Part shown: positions 1 to 8,189 of the stretch, one piece after another | How positions within the stretch are numbered: position 1 is the stretch's first letter | How the letters are laid out: each line of letters starts with the position of its first letter | Assembly: GCF_017515565.1 (NCBI RefSeq) | Contig: NZ_JAFWFN010000062.1 | Location: forward strand, 1 to 51,711 | Source: Halomonas sp. | Lineage (GTDB): Bacteria > Pseudomonadota > Gammaproteobacteria > Pseudomonadales > Halomonadaceae | Direction of reading: 5' to 3' | DNA length: 51,711 nucleotides | Notes under the pieces: model-generated | The model's database searches: none | What the model saw: only the letters and a program-made list of their open reading frames with translations | Told to the model about the DNA's origin: nothing | Program-made: the position numbers and the translations under genes

Positions 1-300
1 TAACGCTTCATCCTTTGAAACCGTGCGGCCTTTTTCGAACTGTTTCCAATGCAGCAGTGCTTTTTTCAGCTCAGCCACGTCATCCAATGACGCACCTTCA
101 ATAATATCAGCAACCGCTTTTAGCGTTTCTTCATGAGGCTCAGGCAGCGGGCCTTTTAACCCCAATATATCGGCAATGGCAACTGCCTGCGCCTCTTGGG
201 CACCGTGGGGCTTCTTCACAACGCTAAATTCGTCCACCCATGAGGGTTGCCCTTTGGATAGCGTGGCTGCCGTTTTGTTATCGCAGCTTTCTGTGACCAT
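1..300 (-). CDS. Unrecognised protein, N-terminal 100 residues (runs off the left edge)
   Basis: An open frame reads leftward from an ATG at 300 without a stop to the window edge. It is preceded by a good ribosome binding site (GAGAAGGG). The N-terminal part is hydrophilic and charged, with no signal peptide or membrane segment, and contains a helical, acidic stretch around residues 45-90. I do not recognise the family. It lies outside the left attachment repeat of the island, so it belongs either to the native sequence that followed yicC before insertion or to another element inserted at the same site. It is on the same strand as yicC. It is not guanylate kinase, which follows yicC in pseudomonads. 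Confidence 0.6.
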   Translation of the reverse strand, partial: MVTESCDNKTAATLSKGQPSWVDEFSVVKKPHGAQEAQAVAIADILGLKGPLPEPHEETLKAVADIIEGASLDDVAELKKALLHWKQFEKGRTVSKDEAL

Positions 301-420
301 TGCCCTTCTCTCTTATTTGGTTTGATGTTAGCAGGGCCTACTATTTTATTAGGTGTTGCATAGGTCGATAGTGATACGCATCAACAACCATCAACGACAA
401 CACTTACGTGCGTTGTTAGC

Positions 421-441
421 TCACTCAATATTCTGAATCTG
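421..441. repeat. attL, left copy of the yicC-end direct repeat
   Basis: This 21-bp stretch matches 29084-29104 at 20 of 21 bases. Read on the minus strand it still encodes the last residues of YicC (IQNIE and a TGA stop). The single mismatch (position 433) only changes CAA to CAG, both Gln, which suggests divergence under coding constraint before integration. It marks the left boundary of the island. Confidence 0.88.
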
Positions 442-1014
442 AATATTGATAATAAAAATAAATTTCAATAAAAACAGTATATTAATGTGGTTATAAGAAA
501 TAAATTTTGTACTTACCCCCCAATCAACTCCCCACATTGCATGGGCATAGGATTATCAGGAGAGGTATTTCAACTAGAGGTGTTTGCGAACGATAAGATA
601 GCTAGCCATCGCAGGGAAGACCAACATAGTTTATCGAAACGGTGATTGCCTTTAGCGATATTGACTATTACACATTCCATGAATTATCAGTGAAACCAAG
701 TAACTTTGGGGAACACGCCTGCTATTTATTATTCACCCACAGCAACTTGGTGCTGGCGGGACGGTGCCAACGTAACAAGATGGAGCCAGTGTCTCATTAA
801 TCGGGCCTGGCGGTCGCCCCAACTGCCAGGGAAATCAAGCTACTTGAAGTGGTAAAAAAGTGACCACAGACGCGAAGAATGCGCCACGCTAAACGCTTAC
901 CCGCTCAAAGATGAACTGCATGAATATTCATTAAAGTTTATTAAACTCCTGCCGATACAGTTGACGGGTGTAGCCTTCCTGCACCCGACAGGGAACTAAT
1001 TCTAAGGGGAAAAC
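442..1014. other. Left end of the island, non-coding
   Basis: No convincing gene is present in these 573 bases. The first 70 are very AT-rich, followed by the arm-type repeat at 514-535. The remainder carries stops in all frames and could contain decayed coding sequence, but I recognise none. The last bases provide the AAGGGG ribosome binding site of the autotransporter at 1015. Confidence 0.6.
514..535. repeat. Integrase arm-type repeat, left
   Basis: This 22-bp sequence (TACCCCCCAATC followed by AACTCCCCAC) matches 28958-28979 at 20 of 22 positions in the same orientation. Both copies lie inside the island, 72 bp from the left core and 104 bp from the right core. P4-type integrases bind short direct repeats flanking the core, so this is the likely role. 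Confidence 0.7.
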
Positions 1015-3642
1015 ATGCAGTTACAAAGGGCACCACTGGCCACCGCTATTTCATTGGCCGTATTTGCTAGTACAACAAACGCAGCGCCAAGCTACGACTA
1101 CGTTCCGTATTATGAGTATCAGTACTTCACCCAAGAAGAGATAGTGAAAGACGACTTCCTTCCATTGCTTGGGCCCAATCCCGGCGGGAAATATCTTACA
1201 GTCGATGCCTCCCAAAATACGCTGAATGATCCACTGTTCCTTGTGGTGGGTACTCAGATTGAATCGGCCTATGAGCGCCAAAACCCTACCGACATCATTG
1301 CTGAAAATCGCAATGCTTTAACGGTTGATAACGATACGTGGGCAAAAGCCATTGTTGTCAACACTAGCGACATCAGCGCTACTGGCACCGTTCGTTACCC
1401 AGAAGATGATGAAGATGAGAAGAGTGAGGTCGTCGGAGCGATAGACATCCATAATTTGCACCTTGTCGGCTTAAAAGCATCAGACCCAAATGCAGCACGG
1501 CTCGATGGCCTGCCGGTATTTGCGAGTGGCGAAGAGCAGGTATTCCTCTACAACTCAGGCACCATTATGAGTGATGCCTCAACCATTCTGTTGATCAGCG
1601 ATAAAACCGGCGAAAATGGCAATATCATCAGCGACCCTGCGGTAATAGAAGGTAGCTTAGTTAACCTGGGGCTGATCGAGTCGAGAGGGGGTTACAGCAG
1701 CGAGGAATATGAAAACGCGGAAAGCTACGCTCTTGGTATATTCAACGCAGAGCTATATGGCAACATCGTCAATGGCTTGGCAGCTGAGAATGGTCAGGCT
1801 GTTATCCGAGGCCGTGATGGCGCTATCTATATGCTCGAAGGCTCGGTACTGCAAGGCGATATCGTCAACCGTGGCCTGATGGAAGGCTATGACACTATCC
1901 GCATCGAAGATAGCGAATTCAACGGGCGCATTATTAATCATAAGAGTGGCGAAATGCGCGCCAACAACGGCACTGCTATCTCCATTGAAAACACCTCCGG
2001 GGATATTTTCATCGACCAGCGCGGGACTCTACATGCTCTGCGCTACCTGGATGACTCCGTTTCCACCACCACCGAGCTTGGCCAGGCCATGTACCTGCAG
2101 GGGCAGAACGTTCACGCTCGTCTCTCCGATGGCAGCGTGATCGGCGATATCGATCTCGACGGTGCCACAGTGACCCTGGCCGGTGGTGAATACCAGGGCA
2201 CCATCACCAACCGTGGCGGTGTGTTCGTGGTTGATGGTATCCGTACGATTGATGGCAGTTACGAACAAGACGCGGACGCCACGCTGCGCTTTTCCAGCCA
2301 GCAGCTCAGTAGTCTTAGCGCCGAGCGTATTACCCTGGCGGATGGTTCGACACTAGTGTTCGGCAATAGTGAGGCCTACCGCGACGGCAAGCAGTTAGTG
2401 GCTCTAGAGGCCACTGAGCTCGACTTTGATCTTGAAGCCCTTAACCTGAAAACCGACTCTGGGCTGTATCGAGTTAGCAAGGTGGAACTCAGCGACGATG
2501 GTAGCCAGCTGTTGGTCACCTATGGCGGCCAAGATGGCGAAGAGATCGCGCGTCGCGCCATTGATGCCAGCAATGCTACAGGTGCCCAGGCGCGTCAACT
2601 GCACGGGCTCGGCAATGCCCTTAACCGCATCCTGGCTAATAGCGCCGATGAAGCCGCTGTGCGTTCCCTGATCGATGCGATCGGTGACGGGGAACAGCTT
2701 GAACAGCTGTTGCCCGATAGCAGCGGCGCCGTAGCCGGTGGCACCGCCTCTGCCAGCCAGAGCAGCAACAACGCGGTTTCTGCACGAGCCCGTGGCGTGG
2801 CCGCTGGGGATACCCTGGCGGCTCAAGGCGTGTGGATCAAGGGCCTCTATGGCGAGGTCGACCAGCGTGCCCTAGACGGAGTGGAAGGCTTCGATAGTGA
2901 AACCAGCGGCTTCGTTCTGGGTGGCGATGTTGAGCTGAATAATGGCAGCGTGCTGGGCCTAGCCTGGTCGCGTTCCACCACCGATGTGGACGGCAAGAAC
3001 GGCCTGGTTCGCAGCGATATCGATTTCGACCAGCTCACCGCCTATGCAGGTCGCAGCTATGGCAACTGGCTATTCGATACCCAGCTTTCCTATGGCTGGG
3101 GCGATAACGAAACCTCACGCCGAGTTCTGGGTAACGCTGCCCGTGCTAATTTCGACAGCGAACAATTCAGCGCCGTGGCCGCCGCCGCTTACGAGTATCG
3201 ACTGGATAGTGCTACGCGCCTGACCCCTCGTATCTCCACGACCTACTCTAATCTGGAGCTGGACGCCTATGAAGAGCGCGGAGCTGGCTCACTCAATCTG
3301 CGCCAGGATGAGCAGCGCTACGAGCGCTTCGAGCTGGGCTTGGAAGGTGAGCTTGCGCACACCATGCCGCTGGGCAGCCTAATGGCCGAGCCTCGCCTTA
3401 CCCTAGGTGCCTATCATGACTTCCAGGGTAAAGCGCGCAGCAACGTTACTGCCTTTACCTTCGCACCGGAAGAGACCTTCATCGTGGAGGGGCCGAAGCC
3501 CGACAAGACTCGCTACAGCGCGGGATTGGGGGTCGACCTCTATAGCGAGGGTGGCTTCACCACCTCGGTGGACTATGCCTATGGCTGGTCGGACAGCATG
3601 AGTTCACAAGCCGGCAGTCTACAGGTTCGCTACGACTTCTAA
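1015..3642 (+). CDS. Autotransporter (type Va secretion) with C-terminal beta-barrel
   Basis: The 875-residue protein has a Sec signal peptide (residues 1 to about 24, cleavage after TTNA). Its passenger of about 570 residues has repeated short beta-strand and GxIxN-type turns, typical of a beta-helix (residues about 180-420). From about residue 605 to the end is an autotransporter barrel, recognisable from alternating aromatic strands (WIKGLYGEV, QLSYGWGDN) and the terminal Phe in VRYDF. The passenger would be exposed on or released from the outer membrane; its activity (adhesion, aggregation or enzyme) cannot be told. No catalytic motif is evident. The start is supported by AAGGGG seven bases upstream. 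The first third is visibly less GC-rich and has different codon choice from the barrel half, suggesting a mosaic origin. It stands alone, with a hairpin terminator after it. Confidence 0.88.
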   Translation: MQLQRAPLATAISLAVFASTTNAAPSYDYVPYYEYQYFTQEEIVKDDFLPLLGPNPGGKYLTVDASQNTLNDPLFLVVGTQIESAYERQNPTDIIAENRNALTVDNDTWAKAIVVNTSDISATGTVRYPEDDEDEKSEVVGAIDIHNLHLVGLKASDPNAARLDGLPVFASGEEQVFLYNSGTIMSDASTILLISDKTGENGNIISDPAVIEGSLVNLGLIESRGGYSSEEYENAESYALGIFNAELYGNIVNGLAAENGQAVIRGRDGAIYMLEGSVLQGDIVNRGLMEGYDTIRIEDSEFNGRIINHKSGEMRANNGTAISIENTSGDIFIDQRGTLHALRYLDDSVSTTTELGQAMYLQGQNVHARLSDGSVIGDIDLDGATVTLAGGEYQGTITNRGGVFVVDGIRTIDGSYEQDADATLRFSSQQLSSLSAERITLADGSTLVFGNSEAYRDGKQLVALEATELDFDLEALNLKTDSGLYRVSKVELSDDGSQLLVTYGGQDGEEIARRAIDASNATGAQARQLHGLGNALNRILANSADEAAVRSLIDAIGDGEQLEQLLPDSSGAVAGGTASASQSSNNAVSARARGVAAGDTLAAQGVWIKGLYGEVDQRALDGVEGFDSETSGFVLGGDVELNNGSVLGLAWSRSTTDVDGKNGLVRSDIDFDQLTAYAGRSYGNWLFDTQLSYGWGDNETSRRVLGNAARANFDSEQFSAVAAAAYEYRLDSATRLTPRISTTYSNLELDAYEERGAGSLNLRQDEQRYERFELGLEGELAHTMPLGSLMAEPRLTLGAYHDFQGKARSNVTAFTFAPEETFIVEGPKPDKTRYSAGLGVDLYSEGGFTTSVDYAYGWSDSMSSQAGSLQVRYDF

Positions 3643-3657
3643 GTAGTCCGGCACGAC

Positions 3658-3684
3658 GGCGGGTGCCTATGATGGGTGCCCGCC
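3658..3684 (+). terminator. Hairpin terminator of the autotransporter gene
   Basis: A GGCGGGTGCC / GGTGCCCGCC stem with a 7-base loop sits 15 bases after the stop codon and is followed by TTTCTC. It lies between two convergent genes and may serve the leftward gene as well. Confidence 0.6.
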
Positions 3685-3705
3685 TTTCTCCCTTCCCTAG
3701 CCATC

Positions 3706-4530
3706 TCAGTAGCCCGCACAACCTTCCAAGAAGTCCTGGATGCGCGGCCAGTTAAGTTGCCACGGCCCTGCATGCTCGACACTATCTAATACTAGGTGTG
3801 ACTGACAGCTATCGTCGCGCGCTTTGAGCATACGCTCGGTCAGCTCAGGAGGCACGATCCTATCCGCCCCTCCGCTCAGGCTCCATAACAGTACTTCCGA
3901 CATTCCTTGCGGCACATGACGAGGCGCTGGCAAACGATGGTGCTCGGCGAACAATTTATCATCCAGGTTACCCGCCACTGTCACTACTCCTTCGATCTCT
4001 GGTAAGAGAGGTGCCAACTGTAACGCCAAGTGTGCGCCACCGGAAAAACCTACCAGCCGAACAGGTTGGTCGCCAGCTATCGTCTGGATGGTTTCTAGCA
4101 GCCATTGCTGTGCCTGTTCGCCATAGCGTTCATCTGTCCATATCGCTGGCTGGCAGCTATCCGGTAGCGATGTAAACCACTGGCAAGGCCTCGCGATATA
4201 CGCCACTCGCTGCGAAGTATCCTCCAGGGCCATCCATAGCGCCACGGGCGAGCGTGGCGTTGGATTCGGGCTGGGAACACCGCCACGCAGCCACGCATTA
4301 CCATCTCCTTCCAGATAGAGATGCCAGGGGGCTGTCTCGACGGAACTCTCGCGCACCCAAGCCCTGAGCGGTGCTTGCAGCTTGACCGGGTCGAATCCAG
4401 CCTGCGTCAAGGCATTCAGGGGTGCGCGCTGGTGATCTTCGATGGGAGCGGCGCAAGCCGTCAGTAGAGTGCATAGCAGTAGCCCCATGGCTAGGTAGCA
4501 CTGGCGGCTCCACATTATTTCACTACTCAA
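3706..4530 (-). CDS. Lipoprotein with alpha/beta-hydrolase fold
   Basis: The 274-residue protein begins with a lipoprotein signal (hydrophobic stretch, lipobox LTAC, Cys at about residue 26), so it is probably anchored in a membrane facing the periplasm. The rest fits an alpha/beta hydrolase: a GFSGGA nucleophile elbow (Ser near residue 164), an Asp in GGADRIVPP, and a His in VEHAGPW near the C terminus, in the right order for a Ser-Asp-His triad. The substrate is unknown; lipase, esterase or peptidase activity is possible. The start is probably TTG at 4530, because AAAAGGAA lies at proper distance before it while the ATG five codons later lies too far from it. It begins 21 bases after the XRE-ImmA regulator and is likely the third gene of that operon. 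Confidence 0.75.
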   Translation of the reverse strand: MSSEIMWSRQCYLAMGLLLCTLLTACAAPIEDHQRAPLNALTQAGFDPVKLQAPLRAWVRESSVETAPWHLYLEGDGNAWLRGGVPSPNPTPRSPVALWMALEDTSQRVAYIARPCQWFTSLPDSCQPAIWTDERYGEQAQQWLLETIQTIAGDQPVRLVGFSGGAHLALQLAPLLPEIEGVVTVAGNLDDKLFAEHHRLPAPRHVPQGMSEVLLWSLSGGADRIVPPELTERMLKARDDSCQSHLVLDSVEHAGPWQLNWPRIQDFLEGCAGY

Positions 4531-4551
4531 AAGCGATTCCTTTTCACCGCG

Positions 4552-5763
4552 CTACTTCTGAAATGGCAGGACATCCGCTCGGGTAGCTCGACCAGACCTT
4601 ACAGTAGTGTGCTTGAGTTTGAGAGGCACCACGTTATCGCCAGCATTTGGCTGAACACTCAGGAAACCAGAGCGTAGACTACAAAGCATCTCAATGGTTT
4701 CTGGCGGCAATCCAATCTGATACACCAATTCAGGGCGCTCGAAGATGCCGTTATCTACCAACAAATGAGCGCCGCGCATCATGAGCTTGGGCTGCTCGAA
4801 AGCGAAGGTATCGTCGCCTGGCTCACCCTTCGTCCATTTACGTGCAGAGCGTCCTTTCCAAAGCCTTAATTCAAGCTGATCCGAAAGCAACGATAGATCG
4901 CGACAGCGTACGATCATTGACGCCACAGAGACTTTCCAGCGAGATTTAAGCGAGAGCAAGTTATCAAGCGTTGGCCATACAACCTCCTGCGCAAAGCTCT
5001 CAGGAGGCATCAAGAAAGCACTGGCAAACCGGTGTGCCTGCACTTCTAAAAGGTCGTAAAGCTCATTTTTCGCATATTGCGAAGCCGGGATTTTCGAGTG
5101 TAGTACAACGTGCCCCAGCTCATGCGCTGCGTCGAAGCGGTTGCGAATTGCATTCGCTTTGTCTTCAGCGATCAGCACATAGGGTCGACCGTCCAAAATA
5201 GAGACATGGGAGACGCCGTCCATTTTGACATGCCCCAGGGTCGCACGAGTACAAATGATCCCAGCGTTTTCCATTACTTGAATAACATTCGGAATAGGGG
5301 CAGTGCCGAGATTCCAAGCCTCACGGCATTCGCGGGCGATATTTTCTATCTCGTCATCACTGATCAGGCGGCAGTCGTCAGCATCAAGCATAGGCACATT
5401 GACCTCAGGCCACTCCATTGCATCCTGAAAGAAGTCTGAAATCTCTTGAAGCCATGCCAAATACAATCGCGACCGCTCTCGGGCCTGTTTGTGAGCAGAT
5501 GCTTGAGAGCGGAAAAAATGGGGGCGTTGTTCCCCCTGGAAAGCTAGCGGTATGGGCTTGAGAAACCACATACGTGAAACATTAAACACGTGACATAGGC
5601 GATCGAAGGACTCAGCCTCAGGTAGCTGAGCCCCTTTTTCCCATGCAGAAATCGTACTGGAAGAGCGTTCAATTTGCTTTCCCAGCTCCGCCAGGGTCAA
5701 ATTTTGGGCCATACGCAGCTGGCTCAGCCGCTGGCCTTGAAATCCATCAACCCCTGTTCTCAT
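4552..5763 (-). CDS. XRE-family regulator with ImmA/IrrE zinc-peptidase domain
   Basis: Counted from the chosen ATG at 5763 the protein has 403 residues. Residues 12-65 form an XRE helix-turn-helix (LAELGKQIERSSSTISAWEKG). Residues about 195-290 form an ImmA/IrrE (COG2856) metallopeptidase domain with HELGH at 214-218 and the usual downstream Glu (E240) before AHRFASAFLMP. Family members cleave phage-type repressors or act as regulators in mobile elements and defence loci. An upstream in-frame start (5853) exists but would overlap the preceding gene by 89 bases; the ATG one base after that gene's TGA is the natural coupled start. The C-terminal 100 residues are not recognised. Its neighbours suggest it controls this operon and possibly the divergent mod-res pair. 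Confidence 0.88.
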   Translation of the reverse strand: MRTGVDGFQGQRLSQLRMAQNLTLAELGKQIERSSSTISAWEKGAQLPEAESFDRLCHVFNVSRMWFLKPIPLAFQGEQRPHFFRSQASAHKQARERSRLYLAWLQEISDFFQDAMEWPEVNVPMLDADDCRLISDDEIENIARECREAWNLGTAPIPNVIQVMENAGIICTRATLGHVKMDGVSHVSILDGRPYVLIAEDKANAIRNRFDAAHELGHVVLHSKIPASQYAKNELYDLLEVQAHRFASAFLMPPESFAQEVVWPTLDNLLSLKSRWKVSVASMIVRCRDLSLLSDQLELRLWKGRSARKWTKGEPGDDTFAFEQPKLMMRGAHLLVDNGIFERPELVYQIGLPPETIEMLCSLRSGFLSVQPNAGDNVVPLKLKHTTVRSGRATRADVLPFQK

Positions 5764-5764
5764 G

Positions 5765-6520
5765 TCACTCGCTTCCGCCTTCGTTTTGGTCTCGACCTTC
5801 ATCGCGACGCATGCTAGCACGCAGCTTCGGATAAGCAATATCACCGAGACCATCTATTTCGTCGTAATACTGTAAAAGCTCATCAGAACTAATTCGCAAG
5901 TGAAACCCTGCGCTTGGATCACTGTATGGAATGGCCACCACAATACCTAAGGGAGAGCTGTGATCACCTTCTGTCCACTTTGCTGTATAAGGCAGTAATA
6001 GAGCATGTAACGAGTCATCATTCGGGCCGAGAGGAGGCGTAGCAGATTGAAACAAGTCAAGATGCTGCGCTTCCAGCCTTTCATTAATAGCGCTGAATTC
6101 ACGCCGGTGTTTAGCCGAAGTAGGCTGTGCCTTATCCTTTGTCACGACACTGGTAGTCATTAGCAGAGAACCAGCCCGAATGAGCGCGTAATGCCCACCT
6201 GCTGGTCGAGTAGAATAATTGCTCACTTCGAAGCTTTCATCGCTCTGCAAACCAAGAAGCGCCTCTTGCACCGTGTAGTGATGTAACTGCGGCCCTGGAC
6301 CAGCCAGCGGTACATGCTTGAAGGTCTCTTTAAGATGGTTATCGCTATTCTTAAAAGCTACTTCAATGCCTTCAAGCAATTGGTTTAGATGATGACGAGG
6401 TAGTTGCTGGCAGATAAAGCGGCACAGTTCATCTCTGTTCGTTTCTTTTTGGCTCACGAATGCCCCCAAGGCGCTGTTTCGGTAAAGCAGATTATAGACC
6501 CATTTTTTCCTGTTATCCAC
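5765..6520 (-). CDS. Unrecognised 251-residue protein, partner of the XRE-ImmA regulator
   Basis: The start is a GTG at 6520, with an AGGTGA about 15 bases upstream; the start is uncertain. The protein is soluble-looking, without signal peptide or membrane helix, mixed alpha/beta, with a highly charged C terminus. I see no catalytic motif I can name. Its TGA is followed after one base by the ATG of the XRE-ImmA gene, so the two are probably translationally coupled. Unknown proteins next to XRE-ImmA genes are often the sensor or target in phage-defence or toxin-antitoxin pairs; that is inference only. It is divergent from the type III methylase gene. Confidence 0.7.
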   Translation of the reverse strand: MDNRKKWVYNLLYRNSALGAFVSQKETNRDELCRFICQQLPRHHLNQLLEGIEVAFKNSDNHLKETFKHVPLAGPGPQLHHYTVQEALLGLQSDESFEVSNYSTRPAGGHYALIRAGSLLMTTSVVTKDKAQPTSAKHRREFSAINERLEAQHLDLFQSATPPLGPNDDSLHALLLPYTAKWTEGDHSSPLGIVVAIPYSDPSAGFHLRISSDELLQYYDEIDGLGDIAYPKLRASMRRDEGRDQNEGGSE

Positions 6521-6571
6521 GCAGCAATTTTTTTCACCTGCTTATCAAGGCAAACCAGCCGCTTTAGAAGT

Positions 6572-6589
6572 TACCCTCTACAAAGGGTA
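6572..6589. promoter_or_regulatory. Inverted repeat in the divergent promoter region (operator candidate)
   Basis: TACCCT and AGGGTA face each other across 6 bases in the 124-bp gap between the divergent unknown/XRE-ImmA operon and mod. A possible -10 hexamer (TATTAT, 6588-6593) for mod overlaps the right half-site. An XRE protein bound here could control either side. No experimental support. Confidence 0.45.
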
Positions 6590-6644
6590 TTATGTCGCCA
6601 TAAGCTAAGCCCGAGTAACACGCTGCTAAGGAACACACGAGTAC

Positions 6645-8189
6645 ATGCCCATACTGCGATGGTTAACCCGAGACGAAGACGTGCGCGCCGCTGAAAAGGT
6701 GCCCTATCGCTTGATGGAGGAAGAGCCCGAGCTTGGCTACGGTGACCAGAACCCAGGAAACATGCTCATCCAGGGCGATAACCTCGACGCTCTTAAGGCA
6801 CTGCTGCCCTACTATGCTGGGCAGGTTAAGTGCATCTATATCGATCCGCCCTACAACACCGGCTCCGCTTTCGAGCACTACGACGACAACCTAGAGCATT
6901 CCAAATGGCTCGCGATGATGTGGCCCCGCTTGGAGCTGTTGCGTGAGCTGCTAGCTGAGGATGGTTCTATCTGGATAAGCATTGATGACCGAGAAAGCCA
7001 TTATCTCAAAGTCATCATGGATGAAGTTTTTGGACGAAAGTGCTTTCTCGCGAATGTAGTGTGGCAAAAGCGCTACTCGCGTGAAAATCGTGGTGTTTTG
7101 GGTGATGCACATGAGCACATACTCGTTTACGTAAAAAATGAAACACTGTTTAGAGCTAGAGCCAACAGAATACCCTTAGATGAAAGGCAGGCTAAAGTTT
7201 ATAGAAATCCTGAAAACGCACGTGAAACTGACCCTACGAAGAGGTGGCGTGGGCTTCCAATGACTGCGCAAGGCTATCGTCCAAACCAGATGTACAAAAT
7301 AGTCGCACCTAATGGGAAAGTTCATTACCCACCAGAGGGGCGCTGCTGGTCAATGGTTGAAAGTGAATTCAAAAAAAAACTGGCTAACAATCAAATATAC
7401 TGGGGTAAAAATGGGGATGCAGCGCCGAGTGTAATCCGCTATCTATCGGAAGTTTCTGGAGTCGTGCCCTGGACATGGTGGCCACACGATGATGCCGGTC
7501 ATACAGACGAGTCAAAAAAAGAGAGCATAAGAATATTTGGTGGTAGCAATACTGCTGACACTCCAAAACCAGAACGCCTGATACAGCGCGTACTACAGAT
7601 AGCATCAAACCCTGGCGATCTCATTCTTGATAGCTTCCTTGGCTCAGCCACTACTACCGCTGTCGCCCACAAAATGGGCCGTCGATACATTGGTATCGAA
7701 ATGGGCGAGCACGCCGTCACGCACTGCGTCCCCAGGCTCAAAAAAGTTATTGATGGCGAGCAAGGCGGCATTTCTGAAGAGCAAAGCTGGCGGGGAGGAG
7801 GAGGCTTCCGCTTCTATCGGCTAGGGCCCCCCGTATTTACGGATGATGGGCAAATTCAGCCCGACATCAAATTCCCGGTGCTGGCAGCGCATATCTGGTT
7901 TACCGAGACGGGCACTTCGTGGGCAAAACCGCATGATCAAACACCGTTCCTCGGCAGCCATAACGGCCATGGCTATGCCCTTCTGTACAACGGTATTTTA
8001 GGTGATAAAGCAGCTTTCAACGGGAATGTGCTTACTCGCAAGACGCTAGCCGTGATTCGCGCTGCACAATGCAATTTTAAAGGCCCTATGACCATTTATG
8101 GCGAGCGCACCATGCTATCAGAGGCAACGCTTAACGCTGAGCAGATCGAGTTCAAGCAAACCCCTTATGATGTTAAGGCGCGCACATGA
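6645..8189 (+). CDS. mod: Type III restriction-modification DNA methyltransferase (Mod)
   Basis: The 514-residue N6-adenine methyltransferase has catalytic motif IV DPPYNTG at residues 67-73 and the SAM-binding motif (DSFLGSATTT) at 329-338, followed by a GRRYIGIE strand. Motif IV before motif I is the beta-class order found in type III Mod subunits. The central part (about 140-290) contains the target-recognition region, which shows lower GC and slightly different codon use, as is common where specificity domains are exchanged. Mod methylates the host target and also supplies sequence recognition to Res. Its stop overlaps the res start (ATGA at 8186-8189). The recognition sequence cannot be deduced. 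Confidence 0.93.
   Translation: MPILRWLTRDEDVRAAEKVPYRLMEEEPELGYGDQNPGNMLIQGDNLDALKALLPYYAGQVKCIYIDPPYNTGSAFEHYDDNLEHSKWLAMMWPRLELLRELLAEDGSIWISIDDRESHYLKVIMDEVFGRKCFLANVVWQKRYSRENRGVLGDAHEHILVYVKNETLFRARANRIPLDERQAKVYRNPENARETDPTKRWRGLPMTAQGYRPNQMYKIVAPNGKVHYPPEGRCWSMVESEFKKKLANNQIYWGKNGDAAPSVIRYLSEVSGVVPWTWWPHDDAGHTDESKKESIRIFGGSNTADTPKPERLIQRVLQIASNPGDLILDSFLGSATTTAVAHKMGRRYIGIEMGEHAVTHCVPRLKKVIDGEQGGISEEQSWRGGGGFRFYRLGPPVFTDDGQIQPDIKFPVLAAHIWFTETGTSWAKPHDQTPFLGSHNGHGYALLYNGILGDKAAFNGNVLTRKTLAVIRAAQCNFKGPMTIYGERTMLSEATLNAEQIEFKQTPYDVKART

Noticed and set aside
4552-5853. Longer start (5853) for the XRE-ImmA regulator
   Set aside because: It would add 30 residues without family similarity and overlap the upstream gene by 89 bases; ATG 5763 directly follows that gene's stop codon.
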